Part shown: positions 28,694-37,353 of the stretch, piece after piece
How the letters are laid out: the number at the start of each line of letters is the position of its first letter
Numbering within the stretch: position 1 is the first letter of the stretch
Source of the DNA: Ruegeria lacuscaerulensis
Lineage (GTDB): Bacteria > Pseudomonadota > Alphaproteobacteria > Rhodobacterales > Rhodobacteraceae
Reading direction: 5' to 3'
Assembly: GCF_013034685.1 (NCBI RefSeq)
Contig: NZ_WQGO01000006.1
Location: forward strand, 124,001 to 188,000
Length of the DNA: 64,000 nucleotides
Translations under genes and position numbers: made by a program
The notes under the pieces: model-generated
What the model was told of the DNA's origin: nothing
The model's input: the letters and a program-made list of their open reading frames with translations, nothing else
The model's database searches: none

Positions 28694-30190
28694 ATGCTGT
28701 GGTCGCTGTTAAAAATCCTTGTTTTTGTTGCCATTGTCGGCCTGTTGGCCATGGGTGCTATATTCTTGATGGAGACCGGTGGAGGTCTGACGGTTAAAAC
28801 AGATCGCTGGGAATTCACCCTCGATGCGTTGAATTCGGTCATCGCGTTGGGTGTGTTGGTTATCGTGATCTGGCTGTTCTTGAAATTGCTGACTCTGCTG
28901 GTCGCCACGCTGAAATTCCTCAACGGCGATGAAACGGCCCTGTCGCGTTATTTCGACCGCAGCCGCGAGCAGCGTGGCTATCAGGCTTTGGCCGATGGGC
29001 TGATGGCGCTGGCCTCGGGCGAGGGGCGGATTGCCATGTCCAAAGCCGCCAAGGCCGAAAAACTGCTGAACAAGCCTGAACTAACCAATCTGCTGGTGGC
29101 ACAGGCGGCCGAGATGAATGGTGACACCAAGAAAGCCTCGGATACCTATAAGAAACTGGTGACGAACAACGCCACCCGGTTTGTGGGCGTGCGTGGTATC
29201 TTGAAGCAGAAACTGGCCGAGGGTGATGACGATACCGCCCGGAAGCTGGCCGAAAAGGCGCTGGCAATCAAACCGCGCCACGCCGAAACACAAGACATCC
29301 TGTTGGGGCTGCAAACCAAGTCGCAGGATTGGGCAGGCGCGCGTTCGACTCTAACGGCCAAGCTCAAGGCTGGTCATCTGCCGCGCGACGTGTTCAAACG
29401 CCGTGATGCAGTGCTGGCTCTGTCCGAAGCCAAGGGCATTCTGGAAGAAGGTGCCACGGTCGAACAGCAAGAACACGCGATCGAGGCCAACCGCTTGTCG
29501 CCTGATCTGGTTCCTGCCGCTGCGATGGCCGCGCGGGCCTATATCGAAAAGGGTAAGCCGCGCGCCGCGACCAAGATCCTGAAAAAAGCGTGGGAGGTGC
29601 AGCCGCATCCCGATCTGGCCCATGCCTTTGCGGAAATCGCGCCGGATGAAACGCCGGATGCGCGGATCAAGCGGTTCGCCGCCCTGACCCGTATCCACCC
29701 GGAAAACCCTGAAACGCGCCTGATCCTGGCCGAGTTGAATATCGTGGCCGAGGATTTCCCCGAAGCTCGCCGTGCGCTGGGCGATGTGGTCGAAAAACAA
29801 GCCGATGCCCGTGCCTATACGCTGATGGCGGCGATTGAACGGGGCGAGGGCGCCTCGGACGCGGTGGTGCAGGGATGGCTGGCCAAGGCGCTGAACGCGC
29901 CGCGCGGGCCGCAATGGGTCTGCGACAACTGCCATGATATCCAGCCCGAATGGGCTCCGGTCTGCCAGAACTGCCACAGCTTTGACACGCTAAGCTGGCA
30001 AACCCCGCAAACGCCCGAGATCGCCTCGGCGACCGGTGTTCACATGCTGCCCCTGATCGTTGGCGCGCTTGAAGACAAGGTCGAGCCGGAGGTTGAAAAG
30101 CCCGAAGAAGAGGTTGCGCCAGACGTGATCGAAATGGAGGCCGAACCCGTGCGCCCCGATGTCGAGCCTGCGATCGAAGAGAAGGTCTGA
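28694..30190 (+). CDS. hemY: HemY-like TPR membrane protein
   Basis: 498 residues. Two N-terminal membrane helices (about 3-25 and 40-62) and the HemY_N signature (ALGVLVIVIWLFLKLL, then FDRSREQRGYQALADGLMALA) are followed by TPR helices to about residue 400. HemY is named from hem operons, but its role in heme synthesis or export is not settled. Unusually the C-terminus has a C410-x2-C413-x10-C424-x2-C427 zinc-ribbon-like segment followed by an acidic tail. It begins 10 bp after the mitofilin gene. Confidence 0.86.
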   Translation: MLWSLLKILVFVAIVGLLAMGAIFLMETGGGLTVKTDRWEFTLDALNSVIALGVLVIVIWLFLKLLTLLVATLKFLNGDETALSRYFDRSREQRGYQALADGLMALASGEGRIAMSKAAKAEKLLNKPELTNLLVAQAAEMNGDTKKASDTYKKLVTNNATRFVGVRGILKQKLAEGDDDTARKLAEKALAIKPRHAETQDILLGLQTKSQDWAGARSTLTAKLKAGHLPRDVFKRRDAVLALSEAKGILEEGATVEQQEHAIEANRLSPDLVPAAAMAARAYIEKGKPRAATKILKKAWEVQPHPDLAHAFAEIAPDETPDARIKRFAALTRIHPENPETRLILAELNIVAEDFPEARRALGDVVEKQADARAYTLMAAIERGEGASDAVVQGWLAKALNAPRGPQWVCDNCHDIQPEWAPVCQNCHSFDTLSWQTPQTPEIASATGVHMLPLIVGALEDKVEPEVEKPEEEVAPDVIEMEAEPVRPDVEPAIEEKV

Positions 30191-30229
30191 GGACTCGGTT
30201 CAACGGACATTTTAGAACTTTGATGCCAC

Positions 30230-31003
30230 TTACGTGTCGCTGGGCAAATACGTCCAGCGATACTTTGGCGGGGTAGGTCCTTTGTTTCGGCCACCTTGCT
30301 GAGCTTGTTCCCACGCATGCGCAAGAATGCCGACAGACCGGGACAGGCAAAACAGGCCACGCGCCAATGGCGCGTCAAAACCAAGCTCGGCATAGATCAC
30401 CGCTGTGGCTCCGTCGATATTCATCGGAACGGGTTTGCCTTTGCGCTGCGCCAATTCGCCTTCGATGTCGATCGCGACAGATTTGAAGCGCCCGTCACAG
30501 GCACCTGCCTCAATCGCTTCATCCACTAGGCTCATTAAACGCGGTGCGCGTGGATCCGTTGGGCTGTGAAAGCGGTGGCCGAACCCGGGCAGAATTTTCC
30601 CTTGCGCCGCAATCCAGTCATCCAGCGCCGGGCCAACGGCGGATGGGTGAGCGTTGACGAACTGATACAGGGTCACCGCTTGCTCGCCAGCACCGCCGTG
30701 GATGTCGCCCAGCATGTTCACCGCGCTTGCTATGGCATTGTTGAGAGGCAGTCCGCACGTCACTGCCATGCGTGCCGTAGCGATCGAAGGGGCTTGTGGC
30801 CCGTGATCCACGGCAGCAACCAAGGCGGCCTCGAACAATTTCAACTGTGCGGCGGATGGCCTGTCTCCGCGCACCATGAACCAGATCATTTCCGCGAAAC
30901 CAAGGTTGCCGATAAGGTCCTGAATAGGTGTGCCCCGCAGGTCTATTCGTCCGGGTTCCATGTCGATGATGGATGTTGACCACCAGTCAGCGACATCGCT
31001 CAT
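30230..31003 (-). CDS. citrate-synthase-fold lyase (citryl-CoA lyase-like)
   Basis: 257 residues, much shorter than citrate synthase (about 370-430), matching only the catalytic core. Residues equivalent to the synthase triad can be placed: H67 (VDHGPQAPS), H102 (DIHGGAGE), H143 (GFGHRFHSPTDPRAPRL) and D198 (MNIDGATA). Such short homologues are usually annotated citryl-CoA lyase, cleaving citryl-CoA to acetyl-CoA and oxaloacetate. It overlaps the CoA-transferase gene by 4 bp and closes the tctCBA operon, so it probably cleaves the CoA ester made by that enzyme. The true substrate is inferred. Confidence 0.74.
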   Translation of the reverse strand: MSDVADWWSTSIIDMEPGRIDLRGTPIQDLIGNLGFAEMIWFMVRGDRPSAAQLKLFEAALVAAVDHGPQAPSIATARMAVTCGLPLNNAIASAVNMLGDIHGGAGEQAVTLYQFVNAHPSAVGPALDDWIAAQGKILPGFGHRFHSPTDPRAPRLMSLVDEAIEAGACDGRFKSVAIDIEGELAQRKGKPVPMNIDGATAVIYAELGFDAPLARGLFCLSRSVGILAHAWEQAQQGGRNKGPTPPKYRWTYLPSDT

Positions 31004-32187
31004 ATGATCCCCTCCTTCGTCAACGCATTTATTTCATCGTGGCTCAGACCAAGCTCAGACCAGATCACAGCATTATCTGCCCCCAAGTCCGGCGGGGCGG
31101 TCCGGGGCATTCTGCGTTGACCATCCATCACAACAGGGCTGCCGGTCAGTTTCAGCTCCTCGCTGTGGGACGGCAAAGATCCAATCAATCCGCGGCCTGT
31201 AAGCTGTTCGTCGGCCAGCGCTTCGGGCACGGTCATCACCTGCCCGGTCGGAACGCCAATCGCGTTCAACTCGCGAACCCATACCCGGGAGGGTCGGGTG
31301 CGCAGCGTGGCTTCAAGATCGTCCCTCAGGGTATGGCGGTTCCTCTTGCGATCTTCACGCGAGGCATAGTCAGGGTTACCCAGCAAATCTTCCCGTCCAA
31401 GGTGTCGAGCAAGCGCCTGCCATTGTTCGTCACGATTGGCCGCGATATTGATCGGGTTGTCCGCAGTGGCAAAGGTTCCTGACGGGGCGGATGTGGTGTT
31501 TTCGTTGCCATGCGCTGCCGGTGTGACATCCCCGATCAGGTAGTTCGACACCACCCAGCCCATGGTGGAGATCACCGCCTCGGACATTGCGATATCCAGA
31601 AACGTGCCGCGTGGTCTGGCGTTCAGGGCCGCACTGATCGCAAAAGCGGCCGTTAGCCCCCCGACGGTATCGGCCAGCGGGTAGCCGACGCGATAGGGCG
31701 CTGTATCGGCTGCTCCGGTGATCGACATGACACCGCTGATACCCTGAACGATTTGGTCGTAGGCCGGGTCTTTTTTGCGAGGACCGTCCTGCCCAAAACC
31801 GCTGATTGCACAATAGATCAGGCTGGCATTTTCAGCGCGCAGAACGTCATAGCCAAGGCCAAGCCGGTCCATTACACCGGGCCGGAAATTTTCGACCAGC
31901 ACGTCGGCGGTTTGAACCAGCTTCTTCAGCAAGTCTTTGCCCTTTGCGGGCTTCATATCCAGCGTGACGGATTTCTTATCCGCGTTCTGGGCGAGAAAAC
32001 TGATGCCCATCCCGGCTTTGTTGCGGTCTGGGTCTGCGCCCAACACCCGAGCAAGGTCGCCGCCCTCAGGCCGTTCGACCTTGATCACCTCGGCCCCCAT
32101 CAGGGCAAGCTGATAGCAACAATACGGGCCCGCTAGAACGTTCGTCAGGTCAAGAACCCGTATTCCTGCCAGAGGCTCAGTCGCCAT
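31000..32187 (-). CDS. CaiB/BaiF family III CoA-transferase
   Basis: 395 residues with the family N-terminus GIRVLDLTNVLAGPYCCYQL and the catalytic aspartate probably D173 in PLADTVGGLTAA. Family III enzymes move CoA from a donor such as succinyl-CoA to an organic acid. It overlaps tctA by 11 bp and the lyase gene by 4 bp, so it is translationally tied to both. Context suggests it activates the tricarboxylate-like acid imported by TctABC before C-C cleavage. Confidence 0.87.
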   Translation of the reverse strand: MATEPLAGIRVLDLTNVLAGPYCCYQLALMGAEVIKVERPEGGDLARVLGADPDRNKAGMGISFLAQNADKKSVTLDMKPAKGKDLLKKLVQTADVLVENFRPGVMDRLGLGYDVLRAENASLIYCAISGFGQDGPRKKDPAYDQIVQGISGVMSITGAADTAPYRVGYPLADTVGGLTAAFAISAALNARPRGTFLDIAMSEAVISTMGWVVSNYLIGDVTPAAHGNENTTSAPSGTFATADNPINIAANRDEQWQALARHLGREDLLGNPDYASREDRKRNRHTLRDDLEATLRTRPSRVWVRELNAIGVPTGQVMTVPEALADEQLTGRGLIGSLPSHSEELKLTGSPVVMDGQRRMPRTAPPDLGADNAVIWSELGLSHDEINALTKEGII

Positions 32188-33688
32188 CGGCGATACCGGC
32201 AGCCCGTGCCCGTGCGCGACGCGCGCGATAGCTGGGCAGCAACACCAACAGCGCGGCGATAACCAGCAGGCCCAGCGTCATGGGGCGTTCCCAGATAAAC
32301 CCGATCCCGTCATAGAGCTGCATGGACCTTGCAAAGTTGTCTTCCATCATTCCGCCAAGGATGAACCCGATCAGAAGCGGGGCCAGCGGATAATCGGCAA
32401 ATTTCAAAGCCGTGGCACAGACGCCGAACCCAACAAGGATCAACAGCTCCGTTGCATTGTTCTGTCCGATGTAAGCGCCCATCAACGTAAAGAACAGAAT
32501 GAACGGTATCAGGTAGTTGCGCGGAACGGATAGTACCTTTGCGATGTAGGGGATCAGCGGCAGGTTCAGGATCAACAGAACAAGGTTTCCGATAAACATG
32601 GACATGATCACAGCCCAGAAGATCTGAGGCTCATCCAGCATTAGACGCGGACCGGGTGTCACGTTCAGAGCGATTAGCGCGCCCAGCAGGATCGCCGTGG
32701 TGCCGGAACCTGGAATGCCCAAAGTCAGCAGTGGAACGAATGATCCGGTGCAGGCCGCGTTGTTAGCTGTTTCCGGGGCTGCCAGACCCTTGATCGAGCC
32801 TTTGCCAAATTCTTCTTGTTCCTCTTTCGGAGCGATGTTGCGTTCAACGGCGTAGCCGAGGAAACTGGCGATCGTCGCACCGGCGCCAGGAAGAACGCCG
32901 ATGAAGAAACCTTGTACGGATTGCCGTCCCACAACTGGTGCAATTGCCTTGGCTTCTTCCTTGGTGATGCGCAGGTCCTTGATCTCGCCATCATCACCTT
33001 TCAGATCTTTTGGCTTCAGGACCAGAAACAGCGCTTCGGGCAAGGCAAACATGGCCATGGCCAGTGTGATGAAGCCGAAGCCCGATTGCAGGTCCATGAT
33101 TCCCATGGTGAACCGAGGCAGGTTGAACAACGCGCCCTCACCAACGGTAGCCATGATCAGCCCCAGTACCGTCATGATGACAGCCTTGGCGACTTGACCG
33201 CTTCCGGCGAAGGCAGCGATGGCTGAAAGACCAACGACCATAAGGGCGAAATACTCGGCCGAGTGGAACAGCAGCGCAACAGAAGACAAAGCCGGTGCAA
33301 ACACCATAAGCAGGACGGCACCCAGCGTGCCGCCGGCAAAACTGGCGATCGCAGCGATTGTCAGCGCCTTGCCTGCTTTGCCTTGTCGTGCCATCGGATA
33401 GCCATCGAAACTTGAAGCTACCGTACCCGCGACTCCGGGTGCATTCAGCAGAATCGAGGATGTCGATCCTCCAAAGATCGCTCCGTAATACACCCCAGCC
33501 AAAAGGATCAGTGCGGCGGATGGGTCGCCCATCGAGATTGCAACCGGGATCATGATGGCGATGATCGACATTGGTCCAAGACCGGGCAACATCCCGATGA
33601 ATGTGCCGATCAGACACCCAGCGATGACCATCAGTAGGTTTTGGATTGAGAATGCCGTTTGCAGGCCGATCAGAAGTCCTTCAAGCAT
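32177..33688 (-). CDS. tctA: TctA, large membrane subunit of tripartite tricarboxylate transporter
   Basis: 503 residues, about 12 membrane helices, with the TctA signatures GMLPGLGPMSIIAIMIPV, GVYYGAIFGGSTSSILLN and LGIPGSGTTAILLGAL. TTT systems take up citrate, tricarballylate, tartrate or related acids using an ion gradient and a periplasmic binding protein. ATG 33688 (MLEGLLIGLQ) lies two bases from the tctB stop; the longer frame upstream is a shadow. Confidence 0.93.
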   Translation of the reverse strand: MLEGLLIGLQTAFSIQNLLMVIAGCLIGTFIGMLPGLGPMSIIAIMIPVAISMGDPSAALILLAGVYYGAIFGGSTSSILLNAPGVAGTVASSFDGYPMARQGKAGKALTIAAIASFAGGTLGAVLLMVFAPALSSVALLFHSAEYFALMVVGLSAIAAFAGSGQVAKAVIMTVLGLIMATVGEGALFNLPRFTMGIMDLQSGFGFITLAMAMFALPEALFLVLKPKDLKGDDGEIKDLRITKEEAKAIAPVVGRQSVQGFFIGVLPGAGATIASFLGYAVERNIAPKEEQEEFGKGSIKGLAAPETANNAACTGSFVPLLTLGIPGSGTTAILLGALIALNVTPGPRLMLDEPQIFWAVIMSMFIGNLVLLILNLPLIPYIAKVLSVPRNYLIPFILFFTLMGAYIGQNNATELLILVGFGVCATALKFADYPLAPLLIGFILGGMMEDNFARSMQLYDGIGFIWERPMTLGLLVIAALLVLLPSYRARRARARAAGIADGD

Positions 33689-33689
33689 G

Positions 33690-34172
33690 TCAGCCTCCGA
33701 AAATGCCCGGCAGCGGGCGCATGTAAATGCCAAGAACTTCCTGAACCAGATACCAGACGGCCCCCGTTGCGATGAATGCAACAGGCAGCATGATATGCCA
33801 CTTGCGCTCACCCAGAATGAAAGAGCCAAGTATCAGGAATGCCGACGTCGAAATCAGAAAGCCCACGGGTCGCAGGCAAAGGGCATAAATGACCATCAAA
33901 GCCAGCAGCATCAGCGCCTGATCCAGATGGTAGTCACCCAGCCGGCGATAATCGATGTCGGCTTCCTTGATCTCGGACTTTTCAAAGCCCAGCAGGATAA
34001 TTGTCGTCGTGATGATACCCAGAATGGACAGCACTTTGGGGAAGGTGCTTGGCCAGATGGGATTTCTTTGCATGAAGGGGGGGAGGCTACCGTCCATCGT
34101 GAACCAGGCGGCGTAGCCATATGTTAAACAAACACCCAGCAGAACGAGCGCGATCCAGCGATCCAACGCCAT
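33690..34172 (-). CDS. tctB: TctB, small membrane subunit of tripartite tricarboxylate transporter
   Basis: 160 residues with four membrane helices in the two-plus-two arrangement of TctB proteins (RWIALVLLGVCLTYGYAAW; LSILGIITTTIILLGF; ALMLLALMVIYALCLRPVGF; HIMLPVAFIATGAVWYLV). Sequence conservation in this family is low; assignment rests on topology and the place between tctC and tctA. AAAAAAGGAGG precedes the start. Confidence 0.88.
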   Translation of the reverse strand: MALDRWIALVLLGVCLTYGYAAWFTMDGSLPPFMQRNPIWPSTFPKVLSILGIITTTIILLGFEKSEIKEADIDYRRLGDYHLDQALMLLALMVIYALCLRPVGFLISTSAFLILGSFILGERKWHIMLPVAFIATGAVWYLVQEVLGIYMRPLPGIFGG

Positions 34173-34205
34173 GATACCCCCTCCTTTTTTGTTGTCTTTG
34201 GGGAA

Positions 34206-34229
34206 GGCAGAGCGGCGGTCCGCTCTGCC
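34206..34229 (-). promoter_or_regulatory. intercistronic hairpin between tctC and tctB
   Basis: Ten-base perfect stem GGCAGAGCGG / CCGCTCTGCC (34206-34215 with 34220-34229) with a 4-base loop, directly after the tctC stop. No T run follows on the minus strand, so it is better read as an mRNA-stabilising or attenuating hairpin that would give more binding protein than membrane subunits. Confidence 0.6.
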
Positions 34230-34238
34230 GATTTTTGG

Positions 34239-35219
34239 TTAGAGGAAGCCCAGCTTCTTCATCAGATCACCGATCTGCTGTTCCTGCTGCTCAAGGAACG
34301 TCTGGAAGTCAGCGCCCGAGTTGTGGATGTTGACCCAACCGTTGCGTGCCCGAACCTCTTCCCATTCAGGAGTGTCGTACATCTTGGCGATCGCGTCTTG
34401 ATATGCCGCCAGCTTGTCTTCCGGCAGGCCGGGTGCTGCGAAGAAACCGCGCCAGTTGACGAAAGTGGTATCAATACCCTGTTCCTTCATGGTCATCGCA
34501 TCAGGAGCGGCGTCAACGCGTTCTTCCGATGTGACACCGATGATTTTGACTTCGCCCGCGTTCGACAGGTCAACAGCCTCCGAGAAACCGGTCGACAGAG
34601 CCGCGATTTCGCCGGACAGAAGCGCCGCCATGGCCTTGCCGCCTGCGTCATACGGAATGTACTTTACGCCCAGAGCGTCTTTGCCAGCTGCTTCCATGAC
34701 CATGGCTGCAACCAAGTGATCCATGCCGCCCGGTACCGAGCCACCACCAATTGCTGTGGCCGAAGGATCAGCGTCAAAAGCTGCCAACAGATCGTCCATC
34801 GAGTTGATCGGGCTGTCTTTGCCTACGACGATCGCCGCATAGTCACCGATAGTGCCTGAAACCAGGGTCAGGTCGCGGAAGTTATGCGGGAAAACACCAG
34901 TCAGCGAACGGATAACGATGGGAGTTGAGTTCACCATCAATGTGCCGTGATTGCTGTCAGCGTTTTCAATCAGAAAGCCGATGGCCTTACCGCCGCCGCC
35001 ACCTGACATGTTCTCATAGGATGCAGTGCCAACAAGACCCGCATTCGTAAGGGCTTCACCCGTGCCGCGGGCAGTTCCGTCCCAACCGCCACCGGCACCA
35101 CCGGGGATCAGAAAGTGGATGCTGTCCACAACTTGATCTTCGGCCAACGTCGGGCCGGTCAGGCCGATTGCGGCCACAGCTGCGATTAGGGCGCGACGGC
35201 CCAGTTTAATCGTTGTCAT
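34239..35219 (-). CDS. tctC: TctC, periplasmic tricarboxylate-binding protein
   Basis: 326 residues. Twin-arginine-like or Sec signal (TTIKLGRRALIAAVAAIGLTG, cleavage after TLA), then the BugR/TctC fold: IHFLIPGGAGGGWDGTARGTG, NMSGGGGGKAIGFLI, and the ligand-region SVPGGMDHLVAAMVM and YDAGGKAMAALLSGEIAA. It captures the substrate for TctAB. ATG 35219 has GGGAGGAAAT upstream. It is first in its operon and divergent from the regulator gene. Confidence 0.93.
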   Translation of the reverse strand: MTTIKLGRRALIAAVAAIGLTGPTLAEDQVVDSIHFLIPGGAGGGWDGTARGTGEALTNAGLVGTASYENMSGGGGGKAIGFLIENADSNHGTLMVNSTPIVIRSLTGVFPHNFRDLTLVSGTIGDYAAIVVGKDSPINSMDDLLAAFDADPSATAIGGGSVPGGMDHLVAAMVMEAAGKDALGVKYIPYDAGGKAMAALLSGEIAALSTGFSEAVDLSNAGEVKIIGVTSEERVDAAPDAMTMKEQGIDTTFVNWRGFFAAPGLPEDKLAAYQDAIAKMYDTPEWEEVRARNGWVNIHNSGADFQTFLEQQEQQIGDLMKKLGFL

Positions 35220-35281
35220 GATTTCCTCCCGTTTGACAACCGGCCGCATGGCGGCTCAGATTGGATGGTACAAAAACACAC

Positions 35282-35302
35282 CAACCTGACATCAACCTGT
35301 CA
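35282..35302. promoter_or_regulatory. direct repeat, likely response-regulator operator
   Basis: CAACCTGACA (35282-35291) and CAACCTGTCA (35293-35302) repeat with an 11-base register, one helical turn, in the 108-bp gap between divergent tctC and the OmpR-type regulator gene. Tandem 10/11-base repeats are the usual binding site of OmpR/PhoB-family dimers. Confidence 0.6.
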
Positions 35303-35327
35303 CGCGGCAAAATACTGAAAAAGCCTG

Positions 35328-35996
35328 ATGAAATTTCTACTTGTCGAAGACAACCTGGACCTCGCGAACGCGGTCAGTTCGCGCATGCGTCTGGACGGTC
35401 ATGTCATTGATCACGCAGCGAATTTGGAGGATGCAACCGCCTTTGTCGAAACCGAAGAATACGACCTGATTCTGTTGGATATCATGCTCCCAGATGGGGA
35501 TGGCCGAGACTTTCTGAAACGGCATCGGGCAAGTCGACTGGACACTCCCGTGATTGTATTGACCGCGCGCAGTCAGGTTTCTGATCGAATCGGTTCACTT
35601 GATCTGGGGGCGGATGACTACGTGACCAAACCGTTTGATCATGCCGAGCTTGAGGCCCGTTGTCGCGCGGTTCTGCGGCGTAAATCCGGCAGCGCGAAGT
35701 CCACGATCGAGATCGGCGGTGTCGTGTTTGATCCGGTGGCCGGACATTTGACCGTGGCCGGTGAAACCCTTTCGCTGCGAAATCGGGAACTGCGCATGAT
35801 GGAGTTATTCATCAGCGCGCCTGGTCATGTATTCTCGAAACAGAAGCTGGCCGACCGGTTGTTCTCTTACGACGACAGCGTTTCGGACAACGCGATCGAG
35901 GTCTATGTGGGGCGGCTCCGCAAACATCTTGAAAAGTCGGACTTAAAGATAACGACCTTGCGCGGTCTGGGATACAGGCTGGATCATGACCGCTAA
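35328..35996 (+). CDS. tctD: OmpR-family response regulator (TctD-like)
   Basis: 222 residues. The receiver has acidic residues E7-D8, phosphorylation site D51 (LILLDIMLPDGDGR), T79-type switch (IVLTARSQ) and K101-type lysine (YVTKPFDH). The C-terminal winged helix has VYVGRLRKHLEKSD and the GLGYRL end. TctD-TctE systems control tricarboxylate transport genes; the divergent tctCBA operon supports this. It overlaps the kinase gene by 11 bp. Confidence 0.9.
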   Translation: MKFLLVEDNLDLANAVSSRMRLDGHVIDHAANLEDATAFVETEEYDLILLDIMLPDGDGRDFLKRHRASRLDTPVIVLTARSQVSDRIGSLDLGADDYVTKPFDHAELEARCRAVLRRKSGSAKSTIEIGGVVFDPVAGHLTVAGETLSLRNRELRMMELFISAPGHVFSKQKLADRLFSYDDSVSDNAIEVYVGRLRKHLEKSDLKITTLRGLGYRLDHDR

Positions 35997-37353
35997 TCCA
36001 ACCGTTTCCGGGTCACTGCGCAACAGGCTAGTGCTGGCCTTGATTGGTGGCGCGGCGGTTCTGGCAGTCTTGTTGTTCCTTGCAGTCAGGAACTATGCGG
36101 CTCAGGTAGCGCAGCAGGGACAGGACAACATCCTCGAAGCATCCGTTACATCAATTCTTGATGCCGCCGCGCTGAGGGACGGGGTGCTTGAAGTGGATAT
36201 TCCCTACGCGGCCTTTTCGATGTTGACCACCCCGTCAGATGACCGGGTGTTTTATGCCATTTATCAGGACGGTGCGTTTTTATCGGGATACGAAGATCTT
36301 CTTTTGGCAGGGGCGTCCGGACAAAGTGATTGGTTATTCACGTCGGGCGAACTGCGTGGGGAACGCATTCGCCAGGTCAGCGCAAGTCGAACGCTTGTCG
36401 GGTTAGGGAGGCAGACGGAAATTGCAATCGTGCTGGGTCAGACGCAGGATGCGCTTTCGCAGACTTTGGACCAGATTTCGCGCAATGCCGCATTTCTGGG
36501 TCTTGGCTTCTTTCTTTTGACTGCCGCGCTTTCTTTCTGGATCACATCGACCACTATCGGCCAACTAAACCGACTGACAACCTCGGTCACAAGACGGGGG
36601 CCGCAGGATTTGAGTCCCTTCAAGAAGCCGGTGCCCCGGGAAATGGCGCCGCTGGTCTTGTCCCTGAACTCACTGATGGGGCGCTTGGATCAATCGCTCA
36701 GCCAGTCAGAGGATTTTATTGCCGAAGCGGCCCACCGTGTCCGCACGCCGTTGGCGACTGTACGGTCCTATGCCGAGGCAACTCTGCATAGAGTTGAAAA
36801 GAAAGAAAACCGAGAGGCGCTCCGTGCGATGGTTCGGGCGATAGATGAAAGTTCGCGCGCTGCGGGACAGTTATTGGATCATGCCATGATCACCTTCCGC
36901 GCCGATCATCTTGAGAGGGAAGATGTCGATTTAGTTGAACTGATCCGGGAACTTGTACAGCGTTTGACGCCGATTGCGGAAATGAAGGAACTTTCGCTTT
37001 CTCTGAGAGGCGATACTAAGGTTCTCTATTCCGGCGACCCCATTCTGATTCAGAATGCAGTCCGCAACATGATCGACAATGCACTAAAATACGCGCCTGC
37101 TGACAGCGTGGTCGAGATCGAAGTTACCGCCACACCTGAAGTTGCAGTCAAAGTGAGCGACTCGGGCCCGGGCTTTCCAGCAGAAGAGATTGAACAGCTG
37201 ACGCGCAGGTTCGAACGCGGCAAGAATGCAGCTGGGACGATTGGATCAGGTTTGGGTTTGACCATCGCCCAGGATGTGGCGACGGCCCATGGCGGAACCT
37301 TGGTTTTGAATAATAAGCCTACGGGGGGAGCATGCGTAGTCTTGTCACTTTAG
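35986..37353 (+). CDS. tctE: sensor histidine kinase (TctE-like)
   Basis: 455 residues: membrane helix at about 16-34, a periplasmic sensor of about 130 residues (2CSK_N type), second helix at about 168-190, HAMP-like linker, HisKA with H250 in AEAAHRVRTPLATV, and HATPase with NMIDNALKYAP, DSGPGFP and GSGLGLTIA. Partner of the upstream regulator. Its 3' end overlaps the next gene by 22 bp, so a binding protein is made with it. Confidence 0.9.
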   Translation: MTANPTVSGSLRNRLVLALIGGAAVLAVLLFLAVRNYAAQVAQQGQDNILEASVTSILDAAALRDGVLEVDIPYAAFSMLTTPSDDRVFYAIYQDGAFLSGYEDLLLAGASGQSDWLFTSGELRGERIRQVSASRTLVGLGRQTEIAIVLGQTQDALSQTLDQISRNAAFLGLGFFLLTAALSFWITSTTIGQLNRLTTSVTRRGPQDLSPFKKPVPREMAPLVLSLNSLMGRLDQSLSQSEDFIAEAAHRVRTPLATVRSYAEATLHRVEKKENREALRAMVRAIDESSRAAGQLLDHAMITFRADHLEREDVDLVELIRELVQRLTPIAEMKELSLSLRGDTKVLYSGDPILIQNAVRNMIDNALKYAPADSVVEIEVTATPEVAVKVSDSGPGFPAEEIEQLTRRFERGKNAAGTIGSGLGLTIAQDVATAHGGTLVLNNKPTGGACVVLSL

